Shown: in pieces, positions 9,130 through 17,189 of the stretch | Layout: each line of letters starts with the position of its first letter | Numbering within the stretch: position 1 is the stretch's first letter | Assembly (NCBI RefSeq): GCF_026342435.1 | Contig: NZ_JAPEMT010000002.1 | Location: 186,001-250,000, forward strand | DNA length: 64,000 nt | Reading direction: 5' to 3' | Source: Streptomyces sp. NBC_00237 | GTDB taxonomy: Bacteria; Actinomycetota; Actinomycetes; Streptomycetales; Streptomycetaceae | The notes under the pieces: generated by a model | Database searches by the model: none | Told to the model about the DNA's origin: nothing | What the model saw: the letters and a program-made list of their open reading frames with translations, nothing else | Translations under genes and position numbers: made by a program

Positions 9130-10586
9130 GAGGTGCGGTTCCTCTTCCACCAGGTCCGGAACGGCACGGCGGGCAGCTCCGGAAGGTCGCGGGTGTTGGT
9201 CCAGGCCGCGCCGCCGGGGATGCGCCGGGGGTGGGCCTTGCGGGTCAGGGAGGCGGCGCGTTCGGCGGCGGTCAGGGCGGTGGGGTGGTCGAGGAGCCAG
9301 GTGGCGGACTTCATCGCCGCCTTCTCCAGGCGGTGGCCCTTGCCGCCCTGGTCGGCGACCTTCTCACGGAGGTGGACCAGGACCTCCGGGATGTCGATGG
9401 CGACCGGGCACACCTCGTAGCAGGCACCGCAGAGGGAGGAGGCGAAGGGGAGGGAGGCGTCCAGTTCCGATGCGGTGCCGCGGAGTTGGGGGGTGAGGAT
9501 CGCGCCGATGGGGCCCGGGTAGACCGAGCCGTACGCGTGGCCGCCGGCGCGTTCGTACACCGGGCAGACGTTGAGGCAGGCGGAGCAGCGGATGCAGCGC
9601 AGGGTCTGGCGGCCGACCTCGTCGGCGAGGACGTCGGTGCGGCCGTTGTCGAGGAGGACCAGGTGGAAGGTGCGGGGGCCGTCGCCGTCGGTCGTACCGG
9701 TCCAGGTGCTGGTGTACGGGTTCATGCGTTCGGCGGTGGAGGAGCGGGGCAGGGTCTGGAGGAAGACTTCGAGGTCGCGCCAGGTGGGGACGGTCTTCTC
9801 GATGCCGACGACGGAGATCAGGGTCTCGGGGAGGGTGAGGCACATGCGGCCGTTGCCCTCGGATTCCACGACGACGAGGGTGCCGGTCTCGGCGACCATG
9901 AAGTTCGCGCCCGAGATGCCGACCTTGGCCCGGAGGAACTTCTCGCGCAGGTGCAGACGGGCGGCTTCGGCGAGGTCGGCGGGGCGGTCGGTGAGGTCGG
10001 CGGGGGCCGGGCGGCCCCATTCGCTCATCGTGCGGGTGAAGATGTCCCGGATCTCGCCCCGGTTGCGGTGGATGGCCGGGACGAGGATGTGGGACGGACG
10101 GTCGTCGCCCAGTTGGACGATGAGCTCGGCGAGGTCCGTTTCGTAGGCGGTGATCCCCTCGGCCTCCAGGGCTTCGTTGAGGCCGATCTCCTGGGTGGCC
10201 ATCGATTTGACCTTGACCACTTCGCGCTCCCCCGTCGCCTTCACGAGGTCGGTGACGATGCGGTTTGCCTCGTCGGCGTCGGCGGCCCAGTGGACCGTGC
10301 CGCCCGCCGCGGTGACGGCCTCCTCCAGTTGCAGGAGGTAGCGGTCCAGGTGGCGGAGGGTGTGGTCCTTGATCTGCTTTCCGGCCTCGCGGAGGTGGGA
10401 CCAGTCGTCCAGCTCGGCGACCGCTTTGGCGCGTTTGTCGCGGATGGTGTGGGTCGCGTGCCGGAGGTTGGCTCGGAGGGTGGTGTCCCGGACGGCGGAT
10501 TGGGCCGCACGGGGGAAGGACGGCATGCCCAGATAGGTGCTGTTTGCGCCGTTCCTGTAGCTGGTGCCGGACGTGGGGGCGCTCAC
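9126..10586 (-). CDS. lutB: Lactate utilization protein B, iron-sulfur subunit
   Basis: A 486-aa protein with an N-terminal LUD domain (VVKVKSMATQEIGLNEAL; NFMVAETGTLVVVESEGNGR) and a C-terminal ferredoxin-like part. The latter has two 4Fe-4S motifs, CIRCSACLNVCP and CGACYEVCP. Family knowledge: it passes electrons during lactate-to-pyruvate oxidation. The start is GTG at 10586, where GTGA overlaps the lutA stop. Order and overlaps with lutA and lutC show one translationally coupled operon. Confidence 0.94.
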   Translation of the reverse strand: MSAPTSGTSYRNGANSTYLGMPSFPRAAQSAVRDTTLRANLRHATHTIRDKRAKAVAELDDWSHLREAGKQIKDHTLRHLDRYLLQLEEAVTAAGGTVHWAADADEANRIVTDLVKATGEREVVKVKSMATQEIGLNEALEAEGITAYETDLAELIVQLGDDRPSHILVPAIHRNRGEIRDIFTRTMSEWGRPAPADLTDRPADLAEAARLHLREKFLRAKVGISGANFMVAETGTLVVVESEGNGRMCLTLPETLISVVGIEKTVPTWRDLEVFLQTLPRSSTAERMNPYTSTWTGTTDGDGPRTFHLVLLDNGRTDVLADEVGRQTLRCIRCSACLNVCPVYERAGGHAYGSVYPGPIGAILTPQLRGTASELDASLPFASSLCGACYEVCPVAIDIPEVLVHLREKVADQGGKGHRLEKAAMKSATWLLDHPTALTAAERAASLTRKAHPRRIPGGAAWTNTRDLPELPAVPFRTWWKRNRTS

Positions 10587-11338
10587 AGCAGGGGCTCCTC
10601 TTCGGTACTGGCCAGGATTTCGGCGAGGTGCAGGGCGCGCTGCGGGGAGCGCTCGCGGCGGAGCATGCCGCCCAGGTGCATCAGGCAGGAGTTGTCCGCG
10701 CCGCACAGGAAGTCGGCTCCGGTCGACTGCGCGTGACGGATCTTGTCCTCGCCCATCGCGGCGGAAACATCGGAGTTCTTCACGGCGAAGGTGCCGCCGA
10801 AGCCACAGCACTCCTCGGCGCAGGGGAGCTCTCTCAGTTCCAGGCCCCCGACCGCTTCGAGCAGCTTGCGGGGGCGGTCGCCGAGGCCCAGCGTGCGCAG
10901 TCCGTGGCAGGACGGGTGGTAGGTGACGGTGTGCGGGAAGTACGCGCCGACGTCCGTGACGCCGAGGACGTCGACCAGGAACTCGGTCAGTTCGTACGTG
11001 CGCGCAACGAGTGAGGCGGCGGCTGCGGCGAGGTCGTCGCCCCGTCCCTCCTTGGTCTGGAGACGTCCGATGCGCGGATAGTTGTCGCGGATCATCGCGG
11101 CGCAGGAGCCGGAAGGGGTGACCACGTGGTCGTACCCCTCGAAGGCGGCGGCGGTCCTGCGGACCAGTGGTTCGGTGTCGCGGCGGTAGCCGGTGTTGTA
11201 CTGCGGCTGCCCGCAGCAGGTCTGCGCGGCGGGGAAGTCCACCTGGACCCCGAGCCGCTCCAGCAGCTTCACGACGGCGATTCCGGTGGCCGGGAACACC
11301 GCGTCGTTGACGCAAGTGACGAAGAGTGCGACGCGCAT
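10583..11338 (-). CDS. lutA: Lactate utilization protein A (CCG domain)
   Basis: A 251-aa protein with two cysteine-rich CCG domains: TCCGQPQYNTGY near residue 45 and ECCGFGGTFAVKNSDVS in the C-terminal half. Both are typical of GlpC/LutA-type subunits that bind an iron-sulfur cluster and partner LutB and LutC. The ATG at 11338 begins the conserved MRVALFVTCVNDA. The long upstream extension is low-complexity and rejected. It is first in the operon, with a pair of GTGATCAC sites about 40-60 bases upstream. Confidence 0.93.
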   Translation of the reverse strand: MRVALFVTCVNDAVFPATGIAVVKLLERLGVQVDFPAAQTCCGQPQYNTGYRRDTEPLVRRTAAAFEGYDHVVTPSGSCAAMIRDNYPRIGRLQTKEGRGDDLAAAAASLVARTYELTEFLVDVLGVTDVGAYFPHTVTYHPSCHGLRTLGLGDRPRKLLEAVGGLELRELPCAEECCGFGGTFAVKNSDVSAAMGEDKIRHAQSTGADFLCGADNSCLMHLGGMLRRERSPQRALHLAEILASTEEEPLL

Positions 11339-11378
11339 AGGTCGGAGGATATGCGGGTCACGGCTGCCCGGATAGGGC

Positions 11379-11400
11379 GTGATCACGATCGCGTGATCAC
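11379..11400 (-). promoter_or_regulatory. Paired GTGATCAC sites upstream of lutABC
   Basis: Two perfect 8-bp palindromes GTGATCAC lie 14 bases apart, at 11379-11386 and 11393-11400, upstream of the lutA start. The core TGATCA and the position suggest an operator pair, perhaps for a GntR-type lactate regulator. No such regulator is encoded next to the operon. Confidence 0.5.
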
Positions 11401-11702
11401 GTTTGCGCATCCGGCTCGCGCCCGGTCCGTACCCGGCTCGCGCCCAGCCCGTATCCGGCCCGTGACCGGTTCGCGTCCGGCCGGTGTTCCGGTCCGGCGG
11501 TCGCCCGGGTGTCGCCCAGGTGGGGGAAATCCGGGCGAAACCCCCGCCCTCGGGGGAGAGATGTCCCCCAGGGGTACCCTTGGGGATTCCACTCGGCCCG
11601 CCCGGCGGCCCGCACACCACCTCGTCACGCTGTCGGAGGACCCCTTGCACGTCGGGGTCCGCCCGGACCGGGAAGAGTGGCTCAGGTCACTTGAGAAAAG
11701 GC

Positions 11703-11730
11703 GTAACGAAACAATGCGGGTGCGCGATGA
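11703..11730 (+). promoter_or_regulatory. Candidate ECF-type promoter of hrdB
   Basis: GTAACG, a 16-base spacer, and CGATGA. This differs at one base from the GTAACC-N16-CGATGA consensus I recall for the ECF sigma ShbA that transcribes hrdB in Streptomyces griseus. It would give a leader of roughly 100 bases before the hrdB GTG. Confidence 0.55.
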
Positions 11731-11837
11731 CCTGACAGGTGCCGTCGCGCGGCCAAGCCTTCCGACCTGTGGAACGAGGCTGGCTGCGGCCTCGCTCCCG
11801 CCATCACACTTGTATTTCTCGCTACGAGAGGCTCTTC

Positions 11838-13367
11838 GTGTCGCTCAGTCCGTCCCGCCCGTTCCCTCAGGAGATCGCCGAATCGCCGTCCTTGGTCTCG
11901 CTCATCGAGCGCGGCCGGGACCAGGGCCACATCAATGGCGACGACGTCCGCCATGCCTTCGAAGCGGACAGCATCCCTGTCGACCAGTGGAAGCGGGTCC
12001 TGCGCAGCCTGAACCAGGTCCTCGACGAGGAGGGTGTGACGCTGATGGTGACGGCGGCCGCCGCCGCCAAGCCCGCGAAGGCCGCCAAGCGCGCCCCTCG
12101 CAAGGCCGCCGCCTCCGGTGAGGCCAAGCCCGCCGTGAAGCGTGCCGTCGCCAAGAAGGCCGCCCCGGTCAAGAAGACGACGACCGCGGCCAAGGCCGCC
12201 GCCGCCGAGGCCCCCTCCGTCGAGGACGACCTCGACGAGACGTCGGCCGCGGACAAGCCCGCTCCGAAGAAGCGCGCCACCAAGAAGACGGCGGCGAAGA
12301 AGACCGCCGCCAAGAAGCAGACCGACGAGTGGGCGGGTGACGGCGAGGAGGAGGAAGAGACCCCCAAGCCCGGCACCGCCGGTTACGTCCTGTCCGACGA
12401 GGACGAGGACGACGCGCCGCCGCAGCAGGTCGCGGTCGCGGGCGCCACCGCCGACCCGGTCAAGGACTACCTGAAGCTCATCGGCAAGGTGCCGCTGCTC
12501 AACGCCGAGCAGGAGGTGGAGCTGGCCAAGCGCATCGAGGCCGGTCTCTTCTCCGAGCACAAGCTCGACGGCGAGGACGGCGAGGCTACGGAGGAGCTGA
12601 CCCCGCAGTTCCGCCGCGAGCTGGAGATCCTCGTCGAGGACGGCCGCCGCGCCAAGAACCACCTGCTGGAGGCCAACCTCCGCCTCGTGGTGTCTCTGGC
12701 GAAGCGTTACACCGGCCGAGGCATGCTGTTCCTGGACCTCATCCAGGAGGGCAACGTCGGTCTGATCCGTGCGGTCGAGAAGTTCGACTACACCAAGGGC
12801 TTCAAGTTCTCGACGTACGCGACGTGGTGGATCCGCCAGGCGATCACCCGCGCGATGGCCGACCAGGCGCGCACCATCCGCATCCCGGTGCACATGGTCG
12901 AGGTCATCAACAAGCTGGCCCGCGTCCAGCGCCAGATGCTCCAGGACCTGGGCCGCGAGCCCACCCCGGAGGAGCTGGCCAAGGAACTCGACATGACCCC
13001 CGAGAAGGTCATCGAGGTCCAGAAGTACGGCCGCGAGCCCATCTCGCTGCACACGCCCCTCGGCGAGGAGGGCGACAGCGAGTTCGGCGACCTCATCGAG
13101 GACTCGGAGGCCGTGGTCCCGGCCGACGCCGTCTCCTTCACCTTCCTCCAGGAGCAGCTGCACTCCGTCCTGGACACGCTCTCCGAGCGTGAGGCGGGCG
13201 TCGTCTCGATGCGCTTCGGTCTGGCGGACGGCCAGCCGAAGACGCTGGACGAGATCGGCAAGGTCTACGGCGTGACGCGCGAGCGCATCCGCCAGATCGA
13301 GTCCAAGACGATGTCCAAGCTGCGTCACCCGTCGCGCTCGCAGGTGCTGCGCGACTACCTGGACTAA
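11838..13367 (+). CDS. hrdB: RNA polymerase principal sigma factor HrdB
   Basis: A 509-aa sigma-70 group 1 factor. The N-terminus resembles region 1.1 ([21 protein letters not shown]). A Lys/Ala-rich linker of about 100 residues and an acidic stretch follow. Regions 1.2-4.2 start near [14 protein letters not shown] and include the -10 recognition block [22 protein letters not shown] segment (here [11 protein letters not shown]) and the -35 helix [18 protein letters not shown]. The start is GTG at 11838 with GAGAGG upstream. The C-terminus overlaps the convergent P450 gene by four bases, with no terminator between. Confidence 0.93.
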   Translation: MSLSPSRPFPQEIAESPSLVSLIERGRDQGHINGDDVRHAFEADSIPVDQWKRVLRSLNQVLDEEGVTLMVTAAAAAKPAKAAKRAPRKAAASGEAKPAVKRAVAKKAAPVKKTTTAAKAAAAEAPSVEDDLDETSAADKPAPKKRATKKTAAKKTAAKKQTDEWAGDGEEEEETPKPGTAGYVLSDEDEDDAPPQQVAVAGATADPVKDYLKLIGKVPLLNAEQEVELAKRIEAGLFSEHKLDGEDGEATEELTPQFRRELEILVEDGRRAKNHLLEANLRLVVSLAKRYTGRGMLFLDLIQEGNVGLIRAVEKFDYTKGFKFSTYATWWIRQAITRAMADQARTIRIPVHMVEVINKLARVQRQMLQDLGREPTPEELAKELDMTPEKVIEVQKYGREPISLHTPLGEEGDSEFGDLIEDSEAVVPADAVSFTFLQEQLHSVLDTLSEREAGVVSMRFGLADGQPKTLDEIGKVYGVTRERIRQIESKTMSKLRHPSRSQVLRDYLD

Positions 13368-14644
13368 ACCCCGGACGGGTCCCGGCCCGGCTTTTCGGCC
13401 GGGAAGGTCAGGTGCAGCGCCTGGGGCGAGCGATGGATCAGAGTGGGTCGTACGACGACCTGCTGGTCCGCCGCTCGCCCCAGGCGCATGTCTCTCAATG
13501 TCACAGCGGGGAGGCGGCGGGTGAACAGTTCCAGGGTGATGCGCAGTTGCGCGCGGCCCAGGTGCGAGCCGGGGCAGCCGTGGACGCCGTGCCCGAAGCC
13601 GAGGTGTTTTGCGGGGGCGGTGCGGGTGATGTCGAAGGCGTCGGGGTGGGGGCAGTGCCGGGCGGGGTCGCGGTTGGCGGATCCGTAGGCCACGAACACG
13701 GTGGTTCCGGCGGGGAGTTCGGTGCCGGAGAGGGTGACCGTACGGGTGGTGAGCCGTCGGAACCCCTGGATCGGGGTGTCGAAGCGGGCGGCCTCCTCGA
13801 CGGCGGCCAGGATGCGCCCGGGCTCGGCGCACAGCAGTTCCCACTGGGCGCGGTCGCGCAGCAGGTGGTGCACGGTGCTGCCGATCAGGGCGGTCGTGGT
13901 GAGGTGCCCCGCGATCAGCAGATTCTGGAACTGGGAGACGATCTCGGCGCGCTGCTCGCGGGTGAGGTCGCCGCTGCCGGGCATCAGGGCGGCCGTCATG
14001 GTGGAGATCAGGTCGTCCTGGGGGTGCGCGCGGCGTTCGCGGATGTAGTTGTCCAGCAGGTGCTGGAGGGTGACGACGTCGCGGGCTGCGGCGACCTGCT
14101 CGTCCTCGTCGAGGGGCCGGAAGAGCAGTTCCTCGGCGCGGCGGCTGCCGTGGACGGCGGTGCGGGCGTCCTCCTCGGTGAGGCCGAGGACCCGGCCGAT
14201 GACACCGCCGGGCAGCTTCTCGGCGTACTCCCCCATCAGCTCGACCCGCCCCCGGCCCGCGAAGGCGTCGACGAGGGCTTCGGCGCGGGCGGTGGCGTAC
14301 GGGAGGACGGCGTTGAGCCGGGCCACGGAGAGGCCGGTGTTGAGGGGCGCGCGGTAGGTGCGGTGGGCTTCGCCGTCGGTGCTCAGTACGGTACGGAACC
14401 CGCCGAGGCCCTTGGCGAACTCGGCGAGGGCAGCGGGGCCCGGGCGGACGTCCGGGCGCAGCGCGTTGGCCGAGGAGAAGTCCTCCGGCCTGCGCAGGAC
14501 CTCGCGGATGTCGGCGTCACGGGCGACGAGCCAGGCGTCGAACTCGGGCACGAACGTGAGGCCCTCGACTGCGCGGGCGCGGGCGTAGAGAGGGTACGGG
14601 TCGCGGTAGAGGGCGTCGAGGTGACGGTGATCGGCTAAGTCCAC
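13364..14644 (-). CDS. Cytochrome P450 with a TTA codon at position 3
   Basis: A 426-aa bacterial soluble P450. It has the I-helix stretch [13 protein letters not shown], the K-helix ExxR as EAAR, and the heme loop [10 protein letters not shown] with the Cys thiolate. Streptomyces P450s hydroxylate secondary metabolites or xenobiotics; the substrate here is unknown and no ferredoxin gene is adjacent. The proposed GTG start at 14644 is followed by GAC TTA, placing a bldA-dependent leucine codon at 14636-14638. No strong ribosome site is visible, so the start is moderately sure. It is transcribed against hrdB. Confidence 0.88.
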   Translation of the reverse strand: MDLADHRHLDALYRDPYPLYARARAVEGLTFVPEFDAWLVARDADIREVLRRPEDFSSANALRPDVRPGPAALAEFAKGLGGFRTVLSTDGEAHRTYRAPLNTGLSVARLNAVLPYATARAEALVDAFAGRGRVELMGEYAEKLPGGVIGRVLGLTEEDARTAVHGSRRAEELLFRPLDEDEQVAAARDVVTLQHLLDNYIRERRAHPQDDLISTMTAALMPGSGDLTREQRAEIVSQFQNLLIAGHLTTTALIGSTVHHLLRDRAQWELLCAEPGRILAAVEEAARFDTPIQGFRRLTTRTVTLSGTELPAGTTVFVAYGSANRDPARHCPHPDAFDITRTAPAKHLGFGHGVHGCPGSHLGRAQLRITLELFTRRLPAVTLRDMRLGRAADQQVVVRPTLIHRSPQALHLTFPAEKPGRDPSGV

Positions 14645-15183
14645 GGGGCCATGGTGCCCGAGGGGGCTGCGCGGGGGAAGGGGGATCTCGGTCGGGGGCG
14701 CGCCGGCGCCCGGGGAACGTGCGCCGACGAGGGCACCTGCCGTCCGGTCGCTTCTCTCTGCGGAGGTGATGTGACGGGGGACGCGTTCTGGGCTCCGGAG
14801 GTCGGCATGAGCGGGAGTAGCCCACCTTCGAAGGAATCAAAGAGAGGGAACTGTGAAACACGGACGAACGACCCTGACGGTCCTCATCACGGCACTTCCC
14901 GCCGTCGCTTAGCCAAAACACCCATGCCCCCGGCCGGTATTCAGAACCACGTGTTGCCAGTGCCGCGCGGCGAGCGGCCGTCCTTGCGCGCAGCCGAGGG
15001 GCGGGGGCGGAGACTCCGGCAGTGGTCCCGGCCGCCCCGGGCCCGGCAAGGCGGTCGGCGGGATGGGTTGTGACGGGGCCATGCCGCTCCACCACGCCCG
15101 TGCGGTAGGTTTTGCGTCTCCTTTAACACGCGATCACGGGTACTCGCCCGTGCGCCACTCACCACGGGGACTGAGACTTCTCA
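14645..15183. other. Intergenic region P450 / DUF350 gene
   Basis: About 540 bases with no firm gene. It contains a possible 19-codon ORF (14853-14912), a CGGAGGTGAT sequence at 14761 that precedes only a weak frame, and a small hairpin CACGGG/CCCGTG at 15135-15152 ahead of the DUF350 gene. Confidence 0.6.
14853..14912 (+). other. Possible 19-aa leader-like ORF or gene remnant
   Basis: A GTG with GAGAGGGA four bases upstream opens 19 codons, ending at TAG. The peptide starts with MKHGRTTLTVL and then ITALPAVA, which looks like the positive end and hydrophobic core of a secretion signal cut short by a stop. It may be a decayed secreted-protein gene or a tiny peptide. No homology was tested. 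Confidence 0.3.
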
Positions 15184-15606
15184 ATGGAAGACATCGTCAA
15201 CGGAATCGGCCGTGCCGCCGCCTACGGCGCCCTCGGCGTCGTCCTGCTCACGCTGGGCATTTTCCTGGTGGACGCGCTGACTCCGGGCAAGCTGGGGCGC
15301 CAGATCTGGGAGGAGCGCAACCGGAACTGTGCGTTGCTGCTCAGTTCCGCCCTGCTGGGCATCGGCGGGATCGTCTTCACGTCGATCTGGACGACGTACG
15401 ACGACTTCGGCAAGGGCCTGGTGTCCACGGCCGCCTTCGGCGTGCTGGGCCTGGTGATGATGGCGATCGCGTTCTGGGTGGTCGACGTGGTGACGCCCGG
15501 CAAGCTGGGCAAGACGCTCGTGGAGCAGGAACCGCACCCCGCGGTGTGGGTGACGGCATCGTGCAACATCGCGGTGGCAGCGGTGATTTCCGCGTCGATC
15601 GCCTAG
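15184..15606 (+). CDS. DUF350 membrane protein
   Basis: A 140-aa protein with four hydrophobic segments (near residues 12-32, 48-66, 80-100 and 118-138). It carries the duplicated loop motif TPGKLG after segments 1 and 3, the hallmark of an internally repeated DUF350 protein. Members are small inner-membrane proteins of unknown role. The ATG lies just after a tiny TGAGA/TCTCA inverted repeat and lacks a strong Shine-Dalgarno. A 21-bp hairpin follows the stop. Confidence 0.85.
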   Translation: MEDIVNGIGRAAAYGALGVVLLTLGIFLVDALTPGKLGRQIWEERNRNCALLLSSALLGIGGIVFTSIWTTYDDFGKGLVSTAAFGVLGLVMMAIAFWVVDVVTPGKLGKTLVEQEPHPAVWVTASCNIAVAAVISASIA

Positions 15607-15641
15607 AGGAGCGGTAGCGCGGCAGTAGTACGGCGGGTTGC

Positions 15642-15689
15642 GACGGCCTGAGTCCGGAGGGGGTCCCGCCCCTCCGGACTCAGGCCGTC
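15642..15689. terminator. Bidirectional terminator hairpin, 21-bp perfect stem
   Basis: Left arm 15642-15662 and right arm 15669-15689 are exact complements with a 6-base loop. It lies between the convergent DUF350 and GntR genes, and its right arm contains the last codons and stop of the GntR gene. Confidence 0.85.
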
Positions 15690-16321
15690 AGGCGTTCCAG
15701 GATGCGGTCCATGCCGCTGTTCCAGTTCTCCTTGAGGGCGCGGACGGCGTTCGGCACGTCGCCGCTCACCAGGAATTCGGCGATGCGCTCGTGCTCCTCA
15801 GCCGACCGCTCCAGTACGTCCTGGTCGCCGAGCGCGACCTGTTCGTAGCGGTGCATGGTGAGCTTGAGGGACGCGATCAGGTCCATCAGGCGGACGTTGG
15901 GGCAGCCGGACAGGAGCAGCGCGTGCCAGGCGTCGTCGTACTGCTCGATGACGTCGTGCCGGGCCTGCGGCGCGGAGAAGGCGCGGGCCTCTTCGAGCAG
16001 CTTGGGTGCCAGGGCGGCCAGTTGGGCCGGGTCCGTGGACTCCAGGGCGAGGGATTCGAGAGTCGCGACGATGGTGGTGAGGTCGCGGAACTCCTGAGCG
16101 CTCATGGGGGCGAAGCGGAAGCCCTTGCCGCGTTCGCTGGTGATGATCCCTTCGCGCTCCAGCGAGATCAGGGCTTCGCGGAGGGGTGTGCGGCTGACAC
16201 CGAGTTCGGTGGCGAGGCGGCCCTCGTTGATGGGTTCGTCGGTCGGGATCGTGCCTCGGCCGAGCCGCTTGATCAGCTCCTCCTTGACCTGCTCGCGCAG
16301 CGGGCGGTTCTCGATAGGCAT
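15680..16321 (-). CDS. GntR-family regulator, FCD (FadR) subfamily
   Basis: A 213-aa protein. Residues about 8-70 are the GntR winged helix (REQVKEELIKRL; ATELGVSRTPLREALISLEREGII). Residues 85-205 form the helical FCD ligand domain with metal-binding-type His/Asp positions (DDAWHALLL, EEHERIAEFL). FCD regulators usually respond to organic acids. It lies downstream of and in line with the gcvPA-gcvPB-NADK-SDR operon but is separated by a hairpin, so it may have its own promoter. It is the best candidate regulator of that operon. The ATG at 16321 begins the conserved start. Confidence 0.9.
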   Translation of the reverse strand: MPIENRPLREQVKEELIKRLGRGTIPTDEPINEGRLATELGVSRTPLREALISLEREGIITSERGKGFRFAPMSAQEFRDLTTIVATLESLALESTDPAQLAALAPKLLEEARAFSAPQARHDVIEQYDDAWHALLLSGCPNVRLMDLIASLKLTMHRYEQVALGDQDVLERSAEEHERIAEFLVSGDVPNAVRALKENWNSGMDRILERLTA

Positions 16322-16356
16322 GTCGGCGGCCCTTCCCCTCGTCCGGCTCAGATTAT

Positions 16357-16392
16357 CGGCCACCCGGGGTGTGCGAATGCCACGGGTGGCCG
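16357..16392. terminator. Hairpin between SDR and GntR genes
   Basis: Perfect 10-bp arms CGGCCACCCG and CGGGTGGCCG are separated by 16 bases in the 86-base gap. It probably terminates the upstream operon; an operator role for the GntR gene is the alternative. Confidence 0.55.
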
Positions 16393-16407
16393 GTGGGCGT
16401 GCGTGCG

Positions 16408-17154
16408 TTACGCGGTTCCGCCGCCGTCGACGGGGATGATCGCGCCGCTGAGGAACGAGGAGGCGTCGGAGGCGAGGAAGGCGACGGTCTGCGCGATGTC
16501 GCGGGGCTGGCCGATGCGGCCGAGCGGGCGGTCGGCCGCGTCCTCGTAGAACACCTGGGCGCTCTCGCCGAGTTGGCGGGCCTCCTCGGCGAGCATGCCG
16601 GTGGCGGTGTCGCCGGGGCAAACGCAGTTGACGCGGATCAGGTCGGGGCCGTGGTCGATGGCCATGGCGCGGGTCATATTGACGACGGCCCCTTTGGAGG
16701 CGCAGTACGAGACGGCGCGGGAGCCGCCCGAAATGCCCCATCCGGAGCCGGTGTTGATGATGGAGCCGCCTCCCTCGGCGACCATGCCCGGTATCACGAG
16801 GCGCGACATCAGCATGATCGAGCGGACGTTGACGGCCATGACGAGGTCCCAGTCGTCCTCGGTGATCTCGCAGACGGTGGAGCGGCGGATGATTCCGGCG
16901 TTGTTGAAGAGGACGTCGACGCCGCCGAGTTCGGTGTGGGCGGTGTGGACGGCTTGCTCGCAGTCGGTGCGCTGCGAGACGTCGCAGTGGACGAAGAGGC
17001 CCTCTGCTTCCTTGGCCGTGGCTTCGCCTGCTTCGGTGTCGATGTCGGCGACGACGACGCGGGCGCCGAGTTCGGCGAGGAGGAGGGCCGAGGCGCGGCC
17101 GATGCCGGAGGCACCGGCGGTGACGAGGGCGCGCTTGCCGGTGAGGTCGATCAT
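16408..17154 (-). CDS. Short-chain dehydrogenase/reductase
   Basis: A 248-aa classical SDR. It has the N-terminal cofactor loop TAGASGIG, the acidic VADID after beta-2 (favouring NAD over NADP), NNAG, and the catalytic Ser-Tyr-Lys with YCASK. The C-terminal IIPVDGGGTA is also typical. It oxidises or reduces an alcohol/ketone of unknown identity. It follows the NAD-kinase-like gene by 35 bases in the operon led by gcvPA. Its company suggests a role in amino-acid-derived or C1 metabolism, but this is inference. Confidence 0.9.
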   Translation of the reverse strand: MIDLTGKRALVTAGASGIGRASALLLAELGARVVVADIDTEAGEATAKEAEGLFVHCDVSQRTDCEQAVHTAHTELGGVDVLFNNAGIIRRSTVCEITEDDWDLVMAVNVRSIMLMSRLVIPGMVAEGGGSIINTGSGWGISGGSRAVSYCASKGAVVNMTRAMAIDHGPDLIRVNCVCPGDTATGMLAEEARQLGESAQVFYEDAADRPLGRIGQPRDIAQTVAFLASDASSFLSGAIIPVDGGGTA

Positions 17155-17189
17155 GCGGGGCTCCTTGGGGGGCTTGGGGGTGTCTTGGG

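Larger units (their letters stand above)
11339..11837. other. Divergent intergenic region, lutA / hrdB
   Basis: About 500 bases without a convincing gene. It holds the paired GTGATCAC sites, a degenerate GC-rich repeat tract around 11411-11500 (CCGGCTCGCGCCC occurs at 11411 and 11433), the sequence TCCCCCAGGGGTACC near 11575, and a candidate hrdB promoter near 11703-11730. Open frames through it are low-complexity. Confidence 0.7.

Noticed and set aside
9231..10736. 501-aa plus-strand ORF opposite lutB
   Set aside because: The minus strand encodes LutB with intact iron-sulfur motifs. The plus-strand product has no domain.
14771..15073. Plus-strand ORF preceded by GGAGGTGAT
   Set aside because: The ribosome site is good but the protein is Pro/Arg/Ser-rich with no domain, and codon bias is unlike that of the neighbours. 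Not supported as a gene.
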